Shown one piece after another: positions 41,794 through 50,913 of a stretch of DNA of 64,000 bases (position 1 is the stretch's first letter; each line of letters opens with the position of its first letter). The stretch is taken from contig CAWAZU010000032.1 of NCBI GenBank assembly GCA_963786445.1, positions 62,001 to 126,000 of the forward strand, given 5' to 3'. The translations under genes and the position numbers were made by a program. This DNA is from JAFKFJ01 sp963786445. Lineage in GTDB: Bacteria; Pseudomonadota; Alphaproteobacteria; Acetobacterales; Acetobacteraceae. The notes under the pieces are model-generated. The model was not told the DNA's origin. It saw only the letters and a program-made list of their open reading frames with translations, and did not search any database.

Positions 41794-43131
41794 ATGGCGC
41801 CACTTCTCGATCCGGTTGTCGGCGATGCCGAAATTCCCCGCAGCACCGGCGTGGTGATCGTCGGCGGCGGCATCGTCGGCGTCTGCACCGCGCTGTTCCT
41901 GGCCGAAAAAGGCCACGCGGTGGCGCTGTGCGAGAAGGGTCGCATCGGCGCCGAGCAGTCGAGCCGCAACTGGGGCTGGTGCCGCACGATGGGCCGCGAC
42001 CCGGCCGAACTCCCGCTCAGCCTCGAAAGCCTGCGGCTGTGGCGCGGCATGAATGCGGCGGTGGCGGCAGAGACCGGCTTCCGCCAGGCCGGCATCGTCT
42101 ATCTGTGCGACACCGAGGGCGAACTGGCGGCGCAGGAGCGGTGGCTGGATCACGCACGCAGCTTTCAGATCGACGCCCGCCTGCTGCGCGGCGAGGCGCT
42201 GGCCGCGGTGCTGCCCGGCGCCGCACGGCGTTTCGCCGGGGGCCTGTACACCGCCGCCGACGGTCGGGCGGAGCCGGCCCAGGCCGCGCCGGCGATCGCC
42301 AGCGCGGCGCGCCGGCGCGGTGCGACCGTGCTCACCGGCTGCGCGGTCCGCGGCGTCGAAACAGCGGGCGGCCGGATCAGCGGCGTGGTGACCGAGAAGG
42401 GGCGCATCGCCTGCGATGCGGTGGTGCTGGCCGGGGGCGCCTGGTCGCGGCTGTTCTGCGGCAATCTGGGCATCGACCTGCCGCAGCTGAAGGTGCTCGG
42501 CTCGGTGCTGCGCACCGCCCCGCTGGCGGGCGCGCCGGAGGTGGCCGCGGGGGCGTCGAACTTCTCGTTCCGCAAGCGACTGGACGGCGGCTACACCGTC
42601 GCCCGCCGCAACGGCAACATCACCGACATCGTGCCCGACAGTTTTCGCCTGCTGGCGGACTTTCTCCCCGCCTACGCCACCAACTGGCGGGAATTGCGGC
42701 TGCGGATCGGCCGAAAATTCCTGGCGGAATGGCGCATCCCGCGGCGCTGGGAGCTGGATGCGCAATCGCCGTTCGAGCAGGTCCGCGTGCTCGATCCTGC
42801 GCCCTCGCAGGGCCTGCTTGCCGAGGCGCGCGCGAACCTGTCGCGCGCCTTCCCCGCTTTCGCCGCCATGACCGTGGCGGACAGCTGGGGCGGGGTGATC
42901 GACGTGACGCCGGATGCCGTGCCGGTGATCTCGCCGGTGCCGCGCATCCCGGGGTTCTTCATCGCCAGCGGCTTTTCCGGACATGGCTTCGGCATCGGCC
43001 CCGGGGCGGGCCGGCTGATGGCCGATCTGGTGACCGGCGATCCCCCGCTGGTCGATCCTGCGCCGTACCGGCTCGGCCGCTTCGCGCGCGCCCGCGCCGC
43101 CGAGGCCGGGCCGCGGCCGATCGCCGCATGA
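41794..43131 (+). CDS. FAD-dependent oxidoreductase, DadA/glycine-oxidase-like
   Basis: A 445-residue flavoprotein of the DAO superfamily. The FAD motif VVIVGGGIVGVCTALFLAEK lies at residues 20-39, followed by GAEQSSRNWGWCRTMGRDPAE, a pattern seen in D-amino-acid dehydrogenase-like and N-methyl-amino-acid oxidases, and near the C-terminus FFIASGFSGHGFGIGPGAGR for the FAD pyrophosphate. Expected reaction: oxidation of a secondary amine or D-amino acid to an imine. No signal peptide. Together with the N-dealkylase-like gene it fits degradation of a substituted amino acid. Its end overlaps the next ABC gene (ATGA). Confidence 0.88.
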   Translation: MAPLLDPVVGDAEIPRSTGVVIVGGGIVGVCTALFLAEKGHAVALCEKGRIGAEQSSRNWGWCRTMGRDPAELPLSLESLRLWRGMNAAVAAETGFRQAGIVYLCDTEGELAAQERWLDHARSFQIDARLLRGEALAAVLPGAARRFAGGLYTAADGRAEPAQAAPAIASAARRRGATVLTGCAVRGVETAGGRISGVVTEKGRIACDAVVLAGGAWSRLFCGNLGIDLPQLKVLGSVLRTAPLAGAPEVAAGASNFSFRKRLDGGYTVARRNGNITDIVPDSFRLLADFLPAYATNWRELRLRIGRKFLAEWRIPRRWELDAQSPFEQVRVLDPAPSQGLLAEARANLSRAFPAFAAMTVADSWGGVIDVTPDAVPVISPVPRIPGFFIASGFSGHGFGIGPGAGRLMADLVTGDPPLVDPAPYRLGRFARARAAEAGPRPIAA

Positions 43132-44111
43132 CGGCGCCGGTGCTCGACGTGGTGGACCTGCGCACCGAGTTCCGCATCGGCGGGCGCTGGTGCGCCGCGG
43201 CGGACGGCGTGTCGTTCGCGCTGGGCGCGGGCGAAACCCTGGCGCTGGTCGGCGAGTCCGGTTGCGGCAAGTCGATCACGGCGCTGTCGATCATCGGGCT
43301 GGTTCCCGCGCCGGCCGGGCGGATCGCCGGCGGGCGCATCCTGCTCGGCGGCACCGACCTCGTCGGCATGCGGGAGGCGCAGCTGGAGCGCGTGCGCGGC
43401 GACCGGGTGGCGATGATTTTTCAGGAGCCGATGACCAGCCTCAATCCGGTGATGACCATCGGTGCCCAGGTCGCCGAAGGCCCGCGCGTCCACCGCCGAC
43501 TGTCCAGGGCAGCGGCCGAGGCGCGGGCGCTGGCGGTGCTGGAGGAAGTGAAGATCCCCTCCGCTTCGACCCGCTTGCACGACTATCCGCACCAGTTCAG
43601 CGGCGGCATGCGCCAGCGGGTGATGATCGCGACCGCGCTGGCCTGCGAGCCGAAACTGCTGCTCGCCGACGAGCCGACCACCGCCCTCGACGTGACCATC
43701 CAGGCGCAGGTGCTCGGCCTGCTCGCCGACTTGCAGGAACGGCACGGCATGGCGATGCTGTTCATCACGCACAACCTTGGCGTGGTGGCGCAGATCGCCG
43801 ACCGGGTGGCGGTGATGTATGCCGGCCAGATCGTCGAACAGGGGCCGGTCGAGGCGATCTTCGCACGACCGGCCCACCCCTACACCCGCGGCCTGTTCGA
43901 CGCGATCCCGCGTCTGGACCTGGCGACGCAGACCCTGACGGCGATGCCCGGCCGCGTCCCGTCGCTCGACGCGATGCCGGCGGGCTGCCGCTTCGCCCCG
44001 CGTTGTCCGCTGGTGCGCGCCGGCTGCGACAAGCCGCAAGTCCTGGCCGGGATCGGTCCCGCCCATGTCGCGCGCTGCCACGTGGCGACCGGCGAGGCAG
44101 CGCATGCTTGA
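43128..44111 (+). CDS. Dipeptide-type ABC transporter ATP-binding protein (DppD-like)
   Basis: A 327-residue ATPase. Walker A GESGCGKS; ABC signature FSGGMRQR; Walker B LLLADEP, then TTALDVTIQAQVLGLL; H-loop in FITHNLGVV. The C-terminal oligopeptide-transporter extension with RFAPRCPLVRAGCDKP contributes Cys residues that in relatives may bind an iron-sulfur cluster. Start at 43128 overlaps the previous stop, and its end overlaps the SDR start. Works with the DppF-like ATPase at 48213. Confidence 0.92.
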   Translation: MTAPVLDVVDLRTEFRIGGRWCAAADGVSFALGAGETLALVGESGCGKSITALSIIGLVPAPAGRIAGGRILLGGTDLVGMREAQLERVRGDRVAMIFQEPMTSLNPVMTIGAQVAEGPRVHRRLSRAAAEARALAVLEEVKIPSASTRLHDYPHQFSGGMRQRVMIATALACEPKLLLADEPTTALDVTIQAQVLGLLADLQERHGMAMLFITHNLGVVAQIADRVAVMYAGQIVEQGPVEAIFARPAHPYTRGLFDAIPRLDLATQTLTAMPGRVPSLDAMPAGCRFAPRCPLVRAGCDKPQVLAGIGPAHVARCHVATGEAAHA

Positions 44112-44799
44112 TCCGCGCGATCGCGTCGCGATGGTGTCCGGTGCCTCGCGCGGGATCGGCCGGGCGGTGCTGGAGCGGCTGCTGGCGTCGGGCTTTTGCG
44201 TCTCCGCCGGCGTGCGGGACCCGCGCGGGCTGCGCGACGCGGAACGGCTGCTGGTGCATCGCTACGATGCCGACAGCCTCGCCTCCGCACAGGCGTGGCT
44301 CGATGCGACGCTGGCGCGCTTCGGCCGCCTGCACGTGCTGGTCAACGCGGCGGGGATCAACCCGAAGGCGCTGCTGACCGACCCGGACGAGACCGCGCTG
44401 GACCGGATGTGGGCGGTCAACGTCAAGGGGCCGATGCGGCTGATCCGCATGGCGCTGCCGCATCTCGCGGCGTGCGGCGAGGGACGGGTGGTGAACCTGG
44501 CGTCGATGTCGGGCAAGCGCGTGCGCAACCCCAATGTCGGCTACGCGCTGACCAAGTTCGCGGTGGTCGCGCTGACCCATGCGGTGCGCCGGCTGGGCTG
44601 GGACGACGGCGTGCGGGCGACCGCGATCTGCCCCAGCTTCGTCGCCACCGACATGACCGCGGAGACGACCGTGTGGCCGCGCGAGAAAATGACCGACCCG
44701 GCCGATCTCGCGCGGCTGATCGAGACGGTGATCCTGCTGCCCAACACGGCCACGGTTGCCGAGCTGCTGGTGAACTGCCGCCTGGAGGACATGCTGTGA
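44104..44799 (+). CDS. SDR family oxidoreductase
   Basis: A 231-residue short-chain dehydrogenase. Cofactor motif SGASRGIGRAVLER near the N-terminus, NAAG motif (LVNAAGINPKALL), and the catalytic triad region NLASMSGKR then YALTK. The usual acidic or basic specificity residue is not evident (VRDPRG suggests NADP through the Arg). Substrate unknown; being between ABC genes, it probably reduces or oxidises a pathway intermediate. Its ATG overlaps the end of the DppD-like gene by 8 bases. Confidence 0.88.
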   Translation: MLDPRDRVAMVSGASRGIGRAVLERLLASGFCVSAGVRDPRGLRDAERLLVHRYDADSLASAQAWLDATLARFGRLHVLVNAAGINPKALLTDPDETALDRMWAVNVKGPMRLIRMALPHLAACGEGRVVNLASMSGKRVRNPNVGYALTKFAVVALTHAVRRLGWDDGVRATAICPSFVATDMTAETTVWPREKMTDPADLARLIETVILLPNTATVAELLVNCRLEDML

Positions 44800-44857
44800 C
44801 GCGCCGATTGCGGCACCGTGCCCGCCGGCCTAGCATCGCGGCAAAGGGGGATGGAAG

Positions 44858-46411
44858 ATGATCCGTCGTCGAACCTTGCTGGCCGCCCCGGCATCGCTGG
44901 CATTGCTGCGGCCGGCGGCGGCCCAGGGCACGCCGAAGACCACGCTGACGGTGGGGATGGGCGCGCACGATGTCGGCCAGCTCGATCCGCACCGCGCCGT
45001 CGGCACGCCCGACCGCGTGCCGGTCGGGTGGATGTTCAACGGCCTGGTGCGTTTCGCGCCGGGCACCATCGACCCGGCGCGGATCGAACCCGACCTGGCG
45101 ACGAGCTGGGAAGCCTCGCCCGACCGGAAGACCTGGACGTTCCATCTGCGCCGCGGCGTGACGTTCCATGCCGGCTACGGCGAACTGACCGCGGACGACG
45201 TGGTGTTCAGCCTGCTTCGCGCGGCGAACCCGAAAACCTCCGCCTTCGCCACCGATTTCGCCGCCTTCGACACGGTCGAGGCGCCCGATCCGGCGACCGT
45301 GCGCATCACGCTCAAGCAGGCGGTGCCCAGCCTGCTGGGAATCGTCACGAACTACGCCGGCGGCTACATCGTCTGCAAACGCGCGGTCGATGAACGCGGC
45401 GAGGGTTTTGCGCGCGCGCCGGTCGGCAGCGGGCCGTTCGCCTTCCGCTCGCTGGCGCCGAACCAGTCGTTGAATCTCGTCGCGCACGACGCCTATTTCC
45501 GCGGCGCGCCGAAACTGAAGGCGATCGTCTATCGGTTCCTGCCCTCGGACGCCTCGCGCGACCTGGCGTTCCAGAGCGGCGAACTCGACCTGACCAGCGG
45601 CGTGCAGGATCAGACCTGGATCAATCGCATGCACCGGATGCCGCACGTCGTCGTCGATGTCTTCGAGCCGGGCGAGCTGTCGCAACTGAGCCTGAACGTG
45701 ACGGCCAAGCCGCTGGACGATATCCGCGTGCGCCAGGCGATCGCGTATGCCGTGAACCGGCCGGAGCTCGTGCAATGGAAGGGACGCGATGTCGCGCGCA
45801 TGCCCGAAAGCGTGATCCCGATCGGCTATCTCGGCTTCACCGCCGACAACGGCTTGCCGCAGCACGACCTGGCCAAGGCCAGGCAATTGCTGAGCGATGC
45901 CGGCTATCCGCACGGCCTGACCATAAAGATGATCCATACCCAGCTTCCCGACATGCTGGCGACCATGCAGGTGGTGCAGGCGCAGTTGCAGAAGGCCGGC
46001 ATCACGCTCGACCTCCAGCTCGTCGAGCACCCGACCTATCACCAGATGATCCGAAAAGATCTCAGCCCGATCGTGTTCTACGATGCGGCGCGCTTCCCGG
46101 TGGCCGACATCTACCTGACGCAGTTCTTCGACAGCCACAGCATCGTCGGCACGCCGACCGCGGTGACCAATTTCAGCCATTGTTCCGTCGCCGACCAGGA
46201 AATCGAGGCCGCCCGCACCGAGCCCGATGCCGCGAAGCAACTGGCGCTGTGGGCAACGGCGCAGCGAAAGATCATCGCCGACGTGTGCGCCGTGCCGTTG
46301 ATCGAGACCTTGCAGGTCTGGGCGCGCACCGACCGGCTCGCCTATGGCTTCGACCTGAAAGGATCGCTGTCGCTCGGGCCGCTGATCACGGAGCAGACGC
46401 ACTTCGCATGA
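44858..46411 (+). CDS. Dipeptide-type ABC transporter substrate-binding protein (SBP family 5), copy 2
   Basis: A 517-residue binding protein paralogous to the one at 38663-40231. Signal MIRRRTLLAAPASLALLRPA with cleavage near AAAQG (RRRTLL may allow Tat export). Same signature region (WTFHLRRGVTFHAGYGELTA) and C-terminus (AVPLIETLQVW). Its end overlaps the start of the permease gene (ATGA), so it is the copy most tightly coupled to the transporter; the other copy may widen ligand range. It has the usual length and an intact frame. Confidence 0.9.
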   Translation: MIRRRTLLAAPASLALLRPAAAQGTPKTTLTVGMGAHDVGQLDPHRAVGTPDRVPVGWMFNGLVRFAPGTIDPARIEPDLATSWEASPDRKTWTFHLRRGVTFHAGYGELTADDVVFSLLRAANPKTSAFATDFAAFDTVEAPDPATVRITLKQAVPSLLGIVTNYAGGYIVCKRAVDERGEGFARAPVGSGPFAFRSLAPNQSLNLVAHDAYFRGAPKLKAIVYRFLPSDASRDLAFQSGELDLTSGVQDQTWINRMHRMPHVVVDVFEPGELSQLSLNVTAKPLDDIRVRQAIAYAVNRPELVQWKGRDVARMPESVIPIGYLGFTADNGLPQHDLAKARQLLSDAGYPHGLTIKMIHTQLPDMLATMQVVQAQLQKAGITLDLQLVEHPTYHQMIRKDLSPIVFYDAARFPVADIYLTQFFDSHSIVGTPTAVTNFSHCSVADQEIEAARTEPDAAKQLALWATAQRKIIADVCAVPLIETLQVWARTDRLAYGFDLKGSLSLGPLITEQTHFA

Positions 46412-47361
46412 TCGGCCCCGGGGTCAGCTACGTGTTGCGTCGGCTGCTGGCGGCGATCCCGACGCTGCTGGCGGTGCTGACGCTGGTGTTCGTGATCGTG
46501 CGCATCGTGCCGGGCGACCCGGCGATCGCGATCCTGGGCGACCGCGCCACGCCGGACGCGGTCGCCGCGCTGCATGCCAAGCTCGGCCTCGACCGGCCGA
46601 TGATCGTGCAGTATCTCGGCTTCCTCGGCGCCTCGCTCGCCGGAGACTTCGGGCACAGCATGATCACCGGCCGTCCGGTGCTGTCGGAAGTTTCCGCCGT
46701 GCTGCCCTACACCATCGATCTGACCGTCGCGGCGATGCTGATCGGCACGCTGGTCGGCGTGCCGGTCGGGGTGTGGGCGGCGGTGCATCGCAACCGGCCG
46801 ATCGACATTGCCGCCCGGCTGCTGTCGCTGATCGGCCTGTCGTTCCCGATCTTCGTCTCCGGCATTTTTCTGCTGCTGCTGTTCGGCGTGCATTGGCGGG
46901 TGTTCCCGGTCATCGGGTCGGCCGACCTCGGCAACCCGGTGGACCGCCTCTACAAGCTCGCGCTGCCCGCCTTCACGCTGGGGATGGTCATGGCCGCCTA
47001 CATCACCCGCGTGACGCGCAGCGCCATGCTGCAAGTGCTGGACGAGGACTACATCCGCACCGCGCGCGCGAAAGGCATGCCGCGGCGGCGCGTGGTCTGG
47101 CGGCATGGCCTGCGCAACGCGGGACTGCCGGTGGTGACCGTCGTGGGCCTCTATGTCGGCATCCTGATCGGCAACTCGGTACTGACCGAGATCGTGTTCA
47201 ACCGGCCCGGCCTCGGGCAGGTCATCGTCAGTGCGCTGAACCAGCGCGACTACACGATGCTGCAGGGGCTGATGGTGATCTACTGCTTCCTGATCGTGGT
47301 GGTGAACACGCTCACCGACCTGCTCTACGGCGTGATCGACCCGCGCGTGAAGCACGCATGA
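46408..47361 (+). CDS. Dipeptide-type ABC transporter permease (DppB-like)
   Basis: A 317-residue inner-membrane protein, about six membrane segments. Family start SYVLRRLLAAIPTLLAVLTL, then VFVIVRIVPGDPA, the LGLDRPMIVQYLGFL segment, and the EAA loop YIRTARAKGMPRRRVVWRHG contacting the ATPase, followed by GLGQVIVSALNQRDYTMLQG. It overlaps its neighbours by four bases on both sides, indicating a tightly coupled operon. Confidence 0.93.
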   Translation: MIGPGVSYVLRRLLAAIPTLLAVLTLVFVIVRIVPGDPAIAILGDRATPDAVAALHAKLGLDRPMIVQYLGFLGASLAGDFGHSMITGRPVLSEVSAVLPYTIDLTVAAMLIGTLVGVPVGVWAAVHRNRPIDIAARLLSLIGLSFPIFVSGIFLLLLFGVHWRVFPVIGSADLGNPVDRLYKLALPAFTLGMVMAAYITRVTRSAMLQVLDEDYIRTARAKGMPRRRVVWRHGLRNAGLPVVTVVGLYVGILIGNSVLTEIVFNRPGLGQVIVSALNQRDYTMLQGLMVIYCFLIVVVNTLTDLLYGVIDPRVKHA

Positions 47362-48216
47362 ACCCTGCGCCCCGGTCGCCGTTGCGCCGGATGCTGACGC
47401 GCTTCCTGTCCAACCCGATGACGGCGTGCGGCATCCTGCTCTGCGTCGCGGTGGCGCTGGGCTGCGCTGCTGGCGCCGTGGCTCGCGCCGCACGATCCGA
47501 ACGCGCAGGACATCGTCGATCGGCTGGCGCCGCCGGGTGGCGACTACCTGCTGGGCACCGACCAGTTCGGCCGCGACGTGCTGTCGCGCATCCTGTGGGG
47601 CGCGCGCATCTCGCTCGCCATCTCGCTCGCCTCGACGGCCGTGGCGCTGGTGGTCGGCGGCACGATCGGCATGGTCGGCGGCTATATCGGCGGCCACGTC
47701 GATCGAGCGACCATGCAGTTGATGGACGTGCTGCTGTCGTTCCCCAGCCTGATCCTCGGCCTGATCGTGGTGGCCCTGCTGGGTCCCAGCATGGCCGACC
47801 TCACCTTCGCCATCGCCTTGACGGCAATCGCGCCGTTCGCGCGCATCGCCCGCGCGCCGGTGCTCACCGTCAAGGAACGCGCATTCGTCGAGGCCGGACG
47901 GGCGCTCGGGTTCTCGCACGCCCGCATCGTCTTCGTGCATATCCTGCCCAACATCATCGGCGAGGTGCTGGTGATGGCGAGCCTGTGGGCGGCGACGGCG
48001 GTGCGCACCGAGGCGTCGCTGTCGTTCATCGGGCTCGGGGTGAAGCCGCCGACCGCCACCTGGGGCGGCATGATGCGCGACGGGTTCGACAGCATCCTCG
48101 ATGCGCCCTGGCTCTCGATCTTTCCGGGACTCGCCATCCTGATGCTGGTGCTGGGGTTGAACATGGTCGGCGACGGGCTGCGCGATGCCACCGACCCGAA
48201 GCTGGCCGGCCAGTGA
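47358..48216 (+). pseudogene. Dipeptide-type ABC transporter permease (DppC-like), one frameshift
   Basis: The DppB partner. It starts MNPAPRSPLRRMLTRFLSNP with MTACGILLCVAVALG; near 47463 one extra base breaks the frame, and the neighbouring frame continues with ALLAPWLAPHDPNAQD, then LLGTDQFGRDVLSRILWGAR and the EAA-like loop VEAGRALGFSHARIVFVHIL to the stop at 48216. Corrected length is 285 residues, as in the second importer's permease. The start overlaps dppB (ATGA) and the stop overlaps the next gene (GTGA). With both ATPases and the partner permease intact, a functional transporter is likely, which speaks for a sequence error. Confidence 0.88.
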
Positions 48217-49184
48217 CCGACGCGGTGCTCGAAGTGGACGGACTGGCGAAGTACTTCCGTACGACGAGAGGGTTTCCGCGCCCGGTCACGACGACGGTGC
48301 GGGCGGTGGACGGCATCAGCTTCCGCGTGCAGGCGGGCGAGGCGTTCGGGCTGGTCGGTGAATCCGGCTGCGGCAAGTCCACCGCCGCGCGCGCCATCCT
48401 GCGGCTGATCGAGCCGGACGCGGGACGCGTCCGCTTCAAGGGCACGGACGTCCGCGCCGCGCGCGCCGCGCCGCTGATCGCATTGCGGCGGCGCATGCAG
48501 ATCGTCTTTCAGGACCCCTATTCCTCGCTCAACCCGCGCCGCACCGTCGGCCAGGCCCTGACCGAACCGCTCGTCGTCCACGGCATCGCGCGCGGGGCCG
48601 CGGCGCGCGCCAGGACCATTGCGCTGCTGGGCGAAGTCGGGTTGCCGCCGGAGTCGTTCGACCGCTATCCGCACGAATTTTCCGGCGGGCAGCGCCAGCG
48701 CATCTGCATTGCCCGCGCGCTGGCGCTGGAGCCGGAGCTGATCGTGGCGGACGAGCCCGTCTCGGCGCTGGACGTTTCGGTGCAGGCGCAGGTGCTGCTG
48801 CTGCTGAAGGGCCTGCAGGAGCGGCACCGCCTGGCGTTCCTGTTCGTCAGCCACGATCTCGGCGTGATCCGCTGGTTCTGCACCAGGGTCGCGGTGATGT
48901 ATCTCGGCCGCATCGTCGAGCAGGGCCTGGTCGCGGACGTGCTTGCCGCCCCGCGCCATCCCTACACGCGGATGCTGCGCGACGCCTCGCCGATCCCCGA
49001 CCCCATGCGGCGCGGCGCGCTGCCGCGCGTGACCGGCGAAATCCCTTCGCCGGCCGCCCCGCCGCGCGGCTGTCATTTCCACCCGCGCTGCCCCTACGCA
49101 TCGGACATCTGCAGGACGACGCCTCCGGAATGGCAGGAGGCGGCCGGGCATGGGACCGCCTGCCACCAGCCCCTCGGCGGCTGA
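48213..49184 (+). CDS. Dipeptide-type ABC transporter ATP-binding protein (DppF-like)
   Basis: A 323-residue ATPase starting at GTG 48213 (overlapping the permease stop). Walker A GESGCGKS; Q-loop VFQDPYSSLNPRRTV typical of DppF/OppF; signature FSGGQRQR; Walker B LIVADEP, then VSALDVSVQAQVLLLL; H-loop FVSHDLGVIRWF. The C-terminal extension has HFHPRCPYASDIC. It closes the operon; a perfect 10-bp stem-loop begins right after its stop codon. Confidence 0.92.
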   Translation: MTDAVLEVDGLAKYFRTTRGFPRPVTTTVRAVDGISFRVQAGEAFGLVGESGCGKSTAARAILRLIEPDAGRVRFKGTDVRAARAAPLIALRRRMQIVFQDPYSSLNPRRTVGQALTEPLVVHGIARGAAARARTIALLGEVGLPPESFDRYPHEFSGGQRQRICIARALALEPELIVADEPVSALDVSVQAQVLLLLKGLQERHRLAFLFVSHDLGVIRWFCTRVAVMYLGRIVEQGLVADVLAAPRHPYTRMLRDASPIPDPMRRGALPRVTGEIPSPAAPPRGCHFHPRCPYASDICRTTPPEWQEAAGHGTACHQPLGG

Positions 49185-49208
49185 TCGGGCGGCGGTTGCG
49201 CCGCCCGA
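49185..49208. terminator. Stem-loop between convergent transporter operons
   Basis: TCGGGCGGCG (49185-49194) and CGCCGCCCGA (49199-49208) form a perfect 10-bp stem with loop GTTG. It starts at the base after the DppF-like stop and lies in the 84-base gap to the stop of the convergent binding-protein gene (49269), so it probably ends transcription from both operons. No long T-run. Confidence 0.6.
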
Positions 49209-49268
49209 CCGTGCCGACGCGGGTGTGCCAGTCGTGGCCGCAACAGGCCCCTGGCCGTTGTCTGCAGC

Positions 49269-50834
49269 CTATTTCGGACAGTCCCACGCCATGCGCGAGA
49301 AGTCGTAGTCGAAGCTCTGCATCGGCACGAAATGATAGCCGGTGAGGCATTTGTCGTGCGCGATCTGGTAGGTCTGGACCAGCAGGAACGCATCCGGCTG
49401 CGCGTCGCTGATCCGCTGCTGCAGCTCATGGTAGAGCGCGGTCAGCTTGGCCGGGTCCGCGGTCGCGCGCGATTCCGCGATCAGCTTGTCCACCTGCGGG
49501 TCCTGCAGCCATTCCATCGACGCCCAGGTGCCCGACGCCTGCGAATCGTACTGCGTGTAGAACATCGAATCCGGCGACGGATAGGTCGGGCCGAAGAACA
49601 CCTCCGTCACCGTCGGCGTGGTCTCGATTTTTGCGGCGAGCTCGGTGATGCGGTTCCACGGCTCCGGCTCCAGCGTCACGTCGAAGCCGACGCCGTTCAG
49701 CGTGGACTGCATCAGCTCGGCGAGCTGTTCCTCGAACTTGTTGCCGGCGACATAGGACAGCACCAGCTTCACGGCGCCGGCGGAGGCGTATTTGCTCTGC
49801 GCCAGCTCCGACTTGACGCAGCCGAAATCCTGCTTCGGCGTCTTCAGCGTGTCGAGGTGATACTTGGCGAAGGTCGAGGGCAGCGGGCCGATCAGCGGCG
49901 CGCCCGGCTCGATCTGCTCGCGCACCGTGTCGTAGTCGACCGCGCAGGCGATCGCGCGGCGCACGTGCAGGTCGTCGGTCGGCGGCTTCTTGGTGTTCAT
50001 CTTCAGGTAGAACGCGACCGCGGTCGGGAACCGGTCCACCACGAAGCGCGGCATCTTCGCCAGCGCCGCGACGGTCTCCGGCGCCTGGTACTGGCTCGCC
50101 ATCGTCAGCTCGCCGCTCGCCGCCAGCGACAGCACCGTCGCCTCGTCATTGGTGAACGGGAAGCGCAGCTCGTCGATCGGGTGCGCCGGCCAGCCGCCCT
50201 GATAGTCCGCGAAGCGGTCCATCACCATCAGGCTGCCGCGGTTCCACGACACCAGCCGATACGGGCCGGACGATGCGGTGTGGTCGGCGAGCCAGGCCTG
50301 CCCCCAGTCGTTGTTGACCGTGTGCGCCGCGACCTCCTTCTGGTTCAGCACCAGCAGCAGCGGCGTGATCGCCAGGAACGGCGAGAAGGCGTGCTTGAGC
50401 GTGATCTTCACCGTGTGGTCGTCGATCGCGCTGGCCGCATCGGCGCCGATCACGTCGCGCAGCAGCGCCGACGGACCCTTGTCGATCGTCATCAGCCGCT
50501 TGACCGAATAGACGACGTCGCCCGCCGTCACGGCGCTGCCGTCCTGGAACTTCGCCGCCGGATTGAGGTGGAACGTGTAGGTCAGGCCGTCCGGCGCGAT
50601 CTCCCAGCTCTTCGCCAGCCGCGGCACGACGGTGCCGGTGGCGTCCGACGTGGTCAGCCCGTCATAGAGGTTCACCGCCCCGAGATAGTCGGTGTAGTCG
50701 CTGATCTTGGCCGGATCGATGGTGCCGAAGATCTGCACCGTGTTCATGGTCAGCACCGCCCGGGCCTGCGCCGGGCCGGCGACGGCAGCAAGCGCCAATG
50801 CGGCCGCCAGCAGGCGGCCCAGCGACGTGTTCAT
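49269..50834 (-). CDS. Dipeptide-type ABC transporter substrate-binding protein (SBP family 5), second importer
   Basis: A 521-residue periplasmic protein with a Sec signal (MNTSLGRLLAAALALAAVAG, cleavage near AQARA). SBP-5 region: YDGLTTSDATGTVVPRLAKS, then WEIAPDGLTYTFHLNPAAKF. It differs clearly from the two binding proteins in the neighbouring operon, so a different ligand is expected. AAGGAG lies before ATG 50834. It is the last gene of a five-gene minus-strand importer, and its neighbour cluster (DUF917/HyuA) suggests a cyclic amide or related peptide as ligand, which is inference only. Confidence 0.9.
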   Translation of the reverse strand: MNTSLGRLLAAALALAAVAGPAQARAVLTMNTVQIFGTIDPAKISDYTDYLGAVNLYDGLTTSDATGTVVPRLAKSWEIAPDGLTYTFHLNPAAKFQDGSAVTAGDVVYSVKRLMTIDKGPSALLRDVIGADAASAIDDHTVKITLKHAFSPFLAITPLLLVLNQKEVAAHTVNNDWGQAWLADHTASSGPYRLVSWNRGSLMVMDRFADYQGGWPAHPIDELRFPFTNDEATVLSLAASGELTMASQYQAPETVAALAKMPRFVVDRFPTAVAFYLKMNTKKPPTDDLHVRRAIACAVDYDTVREQIEPGAPLIGPLPSTFAKYHLDTLKTPKQDFGCVKSELAQSKYASAGAVKLVLSYVAGNKFEEQLAELMQSTLNGVGFDVTLEPEPWNRITELAAKIETTPTVTEVFFGPTYPSPDSMFYTQYDSQASGTWASMEWLQDPQVDKLIAESRATADPAKLTALYHELQQRISDAQPDAFLLVQTYQIAHDKCLTGYHFVPMQSFDYDFSRMAWDCPK

Positions 50835-50913
50835 GCGTGCGTCTCCTTCACTGTGATGTCGAGCAGTTGCGGGCGCCGGGGAGCGCCGCCGCGGGCGCGC
50901 GTGCCGGGGTCCG

